DNA of 64,000 nt from positions 2,480,001 to 2,544,000 of the forward strand of contig NZ_CP107853.1 of the NCBI RefSeq assembly GCF_036013525.1. The letters run 5' to 3'. Position numbers and translations under genes: made by a program. Positions 60,628-64,000 of this stretch are shown in pieces. Under the pieces are notes generated by a model. That model had not been told where the DNA came from. It did not search any database and saw only the letters and a program-made list of their open reading frames with translations. Each line of letters begins with the position of its first letter. Within the stretch, counting starts at the first letter, position 1. This stretch comes from Nonomuraea sp. NBC_00507 (GTDB lineage: Bacteria > Actinomycetota > Actinomycetes > Streptosporangiales > Streptosporangiaceae).

Positions 60628-61011
60628 TTACCAGCGCTCCACAAGGTGCTCGCGACCAGGCGGCGGATCATACGGCTCCGGCCAGTAGTCAGTGATCCGG
60701 CTGATCAGGCCCTGGCCGGAGAGCTCGAACCACACGCACGCATCCTGGTGCTCGGCGCCGACGCGCGCGTCGACCCACGCCGCCGCATGGCGGCCATCGG
60801 CGACGACGCGCCGAACCTGAAGGTGCCAATCGCCGGGATATTCCCTGTTGAACTGGAGGTAGGTCGCCTTCCCGCGGATCCGTTCGCGACTCTGGGGCAT
60901 CTCATAGACCACGTCCTCGGCCAGCAGGGCGCCGAAGCCTTCCCAATCACGCCGCTCGACGCGCTCAAAGTAGGCGTGCACGGCGCTTCGGGTTCTCGAT
61001 GTCTCGTCCAC
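60628..61011 (-). CDS. SnoaL/NTF2-like protein
   Basis: 127 residues from GTG 61011 (DETSRTRSAVHAYFERVERRDW). The NTF2-like fold is seen in ALLAEDVVYEMPQSRERIRGKATYLQFNREYPGDW, VRRVVADGRHAAAWVDA and ISRITDYWPEPYDPPPG. TAGGGT (minus strand; plus 61019-61024) is seven bases before the GTG, so a leaderless start is likely. It diverges from the MDMPI-type gene at 61136. The function is unknown. Confidence 0.8.
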   Translation of the reverse strand: MDETSRTRSAVHAYFERVERRDWEGFGALLAEDVVYEMPQSRERIRGKATYLQFNREYPGDWHLQVRRVVADGRHAAAWVDARVGAEHQDACVWFELSGQGLISRITDYWPEPYDPPPGREHLVERW

Positions 61012-61047
61012 GCGCCGGACCCTATAACCGAGCACCGACAGTTGATC

Positions 61048-61107
61048 TCGCTCGCGAGCGACGATTCTGCCCCATGAGGGCCGTCCTACCCGTGAACGAT
61101 CGATCGT
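61048..61107. promoter_or_regulatory. Two palindromes between divergent genes
   Basis: TCGCTCGCGAGCGA (61048-61061) and ACGATCGATCGT (61096-61107) are perfect palindromes of 14 and 12 bp in the gap between the NTF2-like and MDMPI-like genes. They are candidate operators; no regulator gene adjoins them. Confidence 0.4.
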
Positions 61108-61135
61108 GTGGACCCTTGCCGGGAGGAACCCTGCC

Positions 61136-61795
61136 ATGACGGCCCCGAAATCACCCCTGAGTCGCCGTACCGGCCTCTGGCCGCTGGTCCACGCCGAGCG
61201 CGCGGCCTTGGCGGCCGACCTCGCGGATCTGACCGAAGAGCAGTGGACGACGCCCTCCCTGTGCGAAGGGCTGACGGTGCGCGAGGTACTCGCCCACCTC
61301 ACCGCCGGGGCGCGCCTCAACGGCGTACGGTGGCTGGCGGGTGTCATCCGCTGCCGGTTCGACTTCGACAAACAGGTGGCCATGCGGTTGGCCGAGCAGC
61401 TCGGCACGTCCCCGGCCGACACGCTCGACAGGTTCCGCCAGGTCATCACCAGCACCACCAAGCCGCCCCTGCCGACCATGGCGATGCTGGGCGAGACGAT
61501 CGTGCACGGCGAGGACATCCGCCGACCGCTGGGCATTCGCCGCGCCCATCCGATCGAGACGCTCACCCTGGTGGCCGGCTACTACAGCCGCTCCGACATG
61601 GTCGTCGTCGCCAAGGGCCGCATCCGGGGCCTCCACCTCGTCGCGAACGATGGGCCCTTCAGCACCGGCTCCGGCCCGCTCGTCACCGGCAGCACGCTGG
61701 CGCTGACGATGGCGATGACGGGGCGCGCGGCATACTGCGGCGAACTCGACGAGCCCGGCGTCACCACCCTGCGCGACCGCTGCGGAACCCCGTGA
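61136..61795 (+). CDS. MDMPI/DinB-like protein (mycothiol-dependent type)
   Basis: 219 residues from ATG 61136 with GGGAGGA about eight bases upstream. The N-terminal helical domain has LVHAERAALAADLADLTEEQW and the metal-ligand His in VREVLAHLTAGARLNG, and the later GETIVHGEDIRRPLG gives two more ligand candidates. This is the TIGR03083/mycothiol maleylpyruvate isomerase N-terminal family, whose members often detoxify electrophiles with mycothiol. The substrate is unknown. No partner genes nearby. Confidence 0.85.
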   Translation: MTAPKSPLSRRTGLWPLVHAERAALAADLADLTEEQWTTPSLCEGLTVREVLAHLTAGARLNGVRWLAGVIRCRFDFDKQVAMRLAEQLGTSPADTLDRFRQVITSTTKPPLPTMAMLGETIVHGEDIRRPLGIRRAHPIETLTLVAGYYSRSDMVVVAKGRIRGLHLVANDGPFSTGSGPLVTGSTLALTMAMTGRAAYCGELDEPGVTTLRDRCGTP

Positions 61796-61866
61796 CCAAG
61801 AGCGGTGGGGGTGTTCCAGCGGGAAGCTGCTCTCGGGGCCCGGGGGATCCCTCCTAAGGTGGGGGA

Positions 61867-62667
61867 ATGGTGACGGTCGGGATCGATCTCGCCGCGGAGG
61901 CGGTGCGGACCGCGGTGGCCTGGCTCGACTGGGCGGCCGGCCGCGCCCGGCTCGCCCGGGTGGAGGTCGGGGCGGACGACGCGCTGATCGTCGACGCGGT
62001 GATGGACGCCGGCAAGGCGGGAATCGACTGCCCGCTCGGCTGGCCGGACCGGTTCGTCGAGTTCGTCACCGCGCACCGCAACGGGCACGTTCGAGTCCCG
62101 GAAGGGCTGGTCGGCCGAGCCTGGCGGCGGGATCTGGCGCTGCGGGTCACCGACCAGGTGGTGCACGAGCAGACGGGGCTGACGCCGCTGAGCGTGTCGG
62201 CCGACCGCATCGGGCACGCCACCATGCGGTGTGCCGCTGTGCTGGCCGAGCTCGCGCGGCGGGGGCGGCCGGTGGATCGGCGAGGTGCTGGGGTGGTGGT
62301 GGAGGTGTATCCGGCGGCTTGCCTGAAGCAGTGGGGGTTGCCGTATCGGGGTTACAAACGCGCCGCCAACCTCGGTGAGCTGGGCCGGTTGGTGGATCGG
62401 TTGCTGGAGGTGGCGCCGTGGCTGGATCTGGGCGCGTACGAGTCGCTCTGCCGGGCCTCGGACGACGCCACCGACGCCGTCATCTCCGCGCTGGCCGCCC
62501 GCGCATCAGCCCTCGGCCTCGTGACCGTGCCGGCAGCGGAGCAGGCCGAAGCGGCCGGTACGGAGGGCTGGATCGCCCTGCCCACCACACCCCTGAACCG
62601 CCTCATGACAGAGGAAAGCGCATGTCGATGGGCAAGCACTGCTGAGCCGGATCCCGGGCGGGCCTGA
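61867..62667 (+). CDS. DUF429 domain protein
   Basis: 266 residues. VGIDLAAEAVRTAVAWLDW begins the DUF429 fold (RNase H-like), with IDCPLGWPDRFVEFVTAHRNGH and DRIGHATMRCAAVLAELARRG, then VVVEVYPAACLKQWGLPYRGYK and SDDATDAVISALAARASAL. The acidic residues Asp7, Asp54 and the last Asp pair could form a two-metal site, as in nucleases, but no activity is established for the family. It begins 71 bases after the previous stop. Confidence 0.88.
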   Translation: MVTVGIDLAAEAVRTAVAWLDWAAGRARLARVEVGADDALIVDAVMDAGKAGIDCPLGWPDRFVEFVTAHRNGHVRVPEGLVGRAWRRDLALRVTDQVVHEQTGLTPLSVSADRIGHATMRCAAVLAELARRGRPVDRRGAGVVVEVYPAACLKQWGLPYRGYKRAANLGELGRLVDRLLEVAPWLDLGAYESLCRASDDATDAVISALAARASALGLVTVPAAEQAEAAGTEGWIALPTTPLNRLMTEESACRWASTAEPDPGRA

Positions 62668-62743
62668 GTAGGGGGTACTCAGGCCCCGGCCTTCCGGAGC
62701 GGGGATAGTTGCGGGCAATCGGCTTGAAAGCGCGCTCCGAAGA

Positions 62744-63664
62744 ATGGCTGACATGACGAATCTCCCTGTGGTGCGCCGAGTCGCACCGGGCCGTTACGGC
62801 GCTGTCCTCGTTCTCTCACTGGTGGCACTCGCGGGATGCGGTCTCGTCGGCGGTGGGACAAGGGGCGCTGACACCGCTCCCGCGCCCGTAACCAGCAGCG
62901 CGACCGCCGCGCCCAGAGAGAGCGCACCCGCTCAGACCGAGAGCGCGCCCGCAACGGCTGACACCGCGCCGGCCCAGGCCGAGACCGGCCAGAACGACCA
63001 GGCCCTGGCGGCGGTCGAGCCGGGAGGCGTCCTGGCCGACGGCAGTACGGTCTCGGCCGAGCTGACCCGCGCGGGGCAGAAGGACACGTTCACCCTGGAC
63101 TTGGGCGATGCCAAGGAGTTCTACGTCACCGACATGCAGGGTGACGACATCCAGTTACAGGTGTTCTCCGAAGTCGACGGCGAGCCGTTGGGCCCGTCGA
63201 GCATCGCGCTGAGCTTCGGCACCTCCATCTTCAAGCTGACCAAGGCAGGCGGGCACCGGCTGGAGGTCTGGGGGAATACGAACGTCATAGGGACGTACAG
63301 CTTCCGGGTCGCGACCGTCAAGGTCAGGACGTTTCCCGTGGCGATCGGCCTGAAGGTCGGTGAGGGCAGCCCCGCCGGGGCCGGGCGGCTGGACGTCCCC
63401 GGACGGATCGACCGCTTCGAGTTCGAGGCGGACGGAGCCACAGCCATCAAGATCCTCGGGGGCGCGGGGGCATGCACGGCCATCCAGCTGGAACTGTACG
63501 ACGCCGCCGAGAAGAGCGTCGCCAACGCCCGGCAGCCTATCCCGCTGTGCGGCTACGAACTCGACATCCCGCTCTCGGGCGGAGACGGGCGCTATGCGCT
63601 GGTCGTCAAGTCGGGCGAGGCGAAGACCGGGGCGTACTCCTTCCAGATCGCGCGCGCCGGCTGA
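62744..63664 (+). CDS. Secreted lipoprotein with two beta-sandwich repeats
   Basis: 306 residues from ATG 62744 (ATG 62753 also possible). Lipobox LVALAGC with Cys near residue 32, a Pro/Ala/Thr-rich linker (about 45-85), then two related beta domains: about 95-195 (GQKDTFTLDLGDAKEFYVTD, then GTYSFRV) and about 205-306 (GRIDRFEFEADGATAIKIL, then GAYSFQIARAG). The repeated GxYSF endings suggest an internal duplication, resembling pre-peptidase C-terminal-like domains. The function is unknown; it should sit on the outer face of the membrane. A TTA codon occurs at codon 138. Confidence 0.8.
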   Translation: MADMTNLPVVRRVAPGRYGAVLVLSLVALAGCGLVGGGTRGADTAPAPVTSSATAAPRESAPAQTESAPATADTAPAQAETGQNDQALAAVEPGGVLADGSTVSAELTRAGQKDTFTLDLGDAKEFYVTDMQGDDIQLQVFSEVDGEPLGPSSIALSFGTSIFKLTKAGGHRLEVWGNTNVIGTYSFRVATVKVRTFPVAIGLKVGEGSPAGAGRLDVPGRIDRFEFEADGATAIKILGGAGACTAIQLELYDAAEKSVANARQPIPLCGYELDIPLSGGDGRYALVVKSGEAKTGAYSFQIARAG

Positions 63665-63668
63665 ACGG

Positions 63669-64000
63669 TCAGGAGCGGCGCAGGCTCCCGCGGTATGCCA
63701 GCGAGCCCGCGCCCTCCTGCCGCACGAGGTCTAGAGTCCCGGAACCCTTCAGCGTGAGGGTCATGTCCCCGCCCACGCATTGATCCCGCTGAGCCACGGT
63801 CATCTCGAGCACGGTGCCGCTCCTGACCCGGGTCAGCGTGGCCTGCTGCTGGCAGTCGCCGTCCGCCCACGTCCCGGTGCTCTGCCCGCCCGTCAGGGTG
63901 ATCGTGACCTCGACGCCCTTCTTGCGGTCGTCCTCTGAGACGACCCGTCCCGTCCAGGTCCCGTCGAAGGCTTGGGGGATTCCGCCCGTCCCGGCGGGGG
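63669..64000 (-). CDS. C-terminal part of a probable Ser/Thr protein kinase (5' end outside window)
   Basis: The minus-strand frame is open from the window edge to TGA at 63669-63671 and reads QAFDGTWTGRVVSEDD, GVEVTITLTGGQSTGTWADGD, CQQQATLTRVRSGTVLEM, RDQCVGGDMTLTLKGSGTL. Such a domain with GTWTG start, two Cys and a CVGG(D)xMTLTL segment is typical for the extracytoplasmic C-terminus of actinomycete PknB-like kinases. The kinase domain itself lies outside the window, so the call is an inference. Confidence 0.6.
   Translation of the reverse strand, partial: PAGTGGIPQAFDGTWTGRVVSEDDRKKGVEVTITLTGGQSTGTWADGDCQQQATLTRVRSGTVLEMTVAQRDQCVGGDMTLTLKGSGTLDLVRQEGAGSLAYRGSLRRS

Noticed and set aside
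1..64000. tRNA, rRNA, insertion sequences, integrase or attachment sites
   Set aside because: I saw no transposase or integrase motifs, no terminal inverted repeats around genes and no tRNA-like cloverleaf sequence; a computed scan would be needed to exclude small ones.

Overview
The window is about 70% G+C with strong G/C third-position bias, GTG and TTG starts, dense NarL-type two-component systems, TetR/LacI regulators and large secreted carbohydrate-active enzymes. This points to a filamentous actinomycete; the gene families remind me of Streptosporangiales such as Nonomuraea, which is an inference and not a database match. It looks like an accessory chromosomal arm: small transcription units, many regulator/target pairs, few housekeeping genes. 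I see no rRNA, tRNA, insertion sequence, CRISPR array, prophage or large PKS/NRPS cluster.

Layout. 1-8 kb: the end of a membrane protein, an MFS exporter, an MMPL/RND exporter, a secreted protein of unknown function, a PucR-type regulator, an EF-hand protein and a LysR regulator. 8-19 kb: a small secreted peptide, an aldo/keto reductase, an XRE/MmyB regulator with a DHA2 exporter, SRPBCC and PPOX proteins, a wrecked GH13 gene, a TetR/SDR pair with a clear operator, cydAB of compact size, and a histidine kinase/response regulator pair. 19-28 kb: a small coiled-coil protein, a fatty-acid desaturase, an FAD monooxygenase with TetR, an epimerase and a GT2 glycosyltransferase, a KAS III with TetR, an MFS exporter and a CGNR regulator. 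28-33 kb: a minus-strand run (membrane protein, kinase, response regulator, DUF3140, SnoaL and a small protein), then a CAP-domain protein.

33-44 kb is the most coherent block. Two LacI regulators, an ABC sugar importer without its own ATPase, an intracellular GH127 beta-L-arabinofuranosidase and a 1,330-residue secreted (alpha/alpha)6-type hydrolase form one plus-strand unit behind a good promoter overlapped by LacI-type palindromes. It should release, import and split plant beta-L-arabinosides. At 53-55.6 kb two tandem PL1 pectate lyases, again with a LacI-type site, extend the plant cell-wall theme. At 46-51 kb a three-subunit molybdenum hydroxylase sits between two TetR genes whose operators share the same half-site.

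The last 8 kb hold an FAD oxidoreductase, a kinase whose response regulator is broken, small proteins of varied families (methyltransferase, NTF2-like, mycothiol-type DinB, DUF429), a lipoprotein and the end of a probable Ser/Thr kinase. Two remnants (GH13 at 12.8 kb, response regulator at 57 kb) decay in the same unusual way: clean conserved blocks joined by several internal deletions. I found no wholly new system; the best leads are the beta-L-arabinoside locus, the paired TetR operators around the molybdenum enzyme, and the block-deleted genes.
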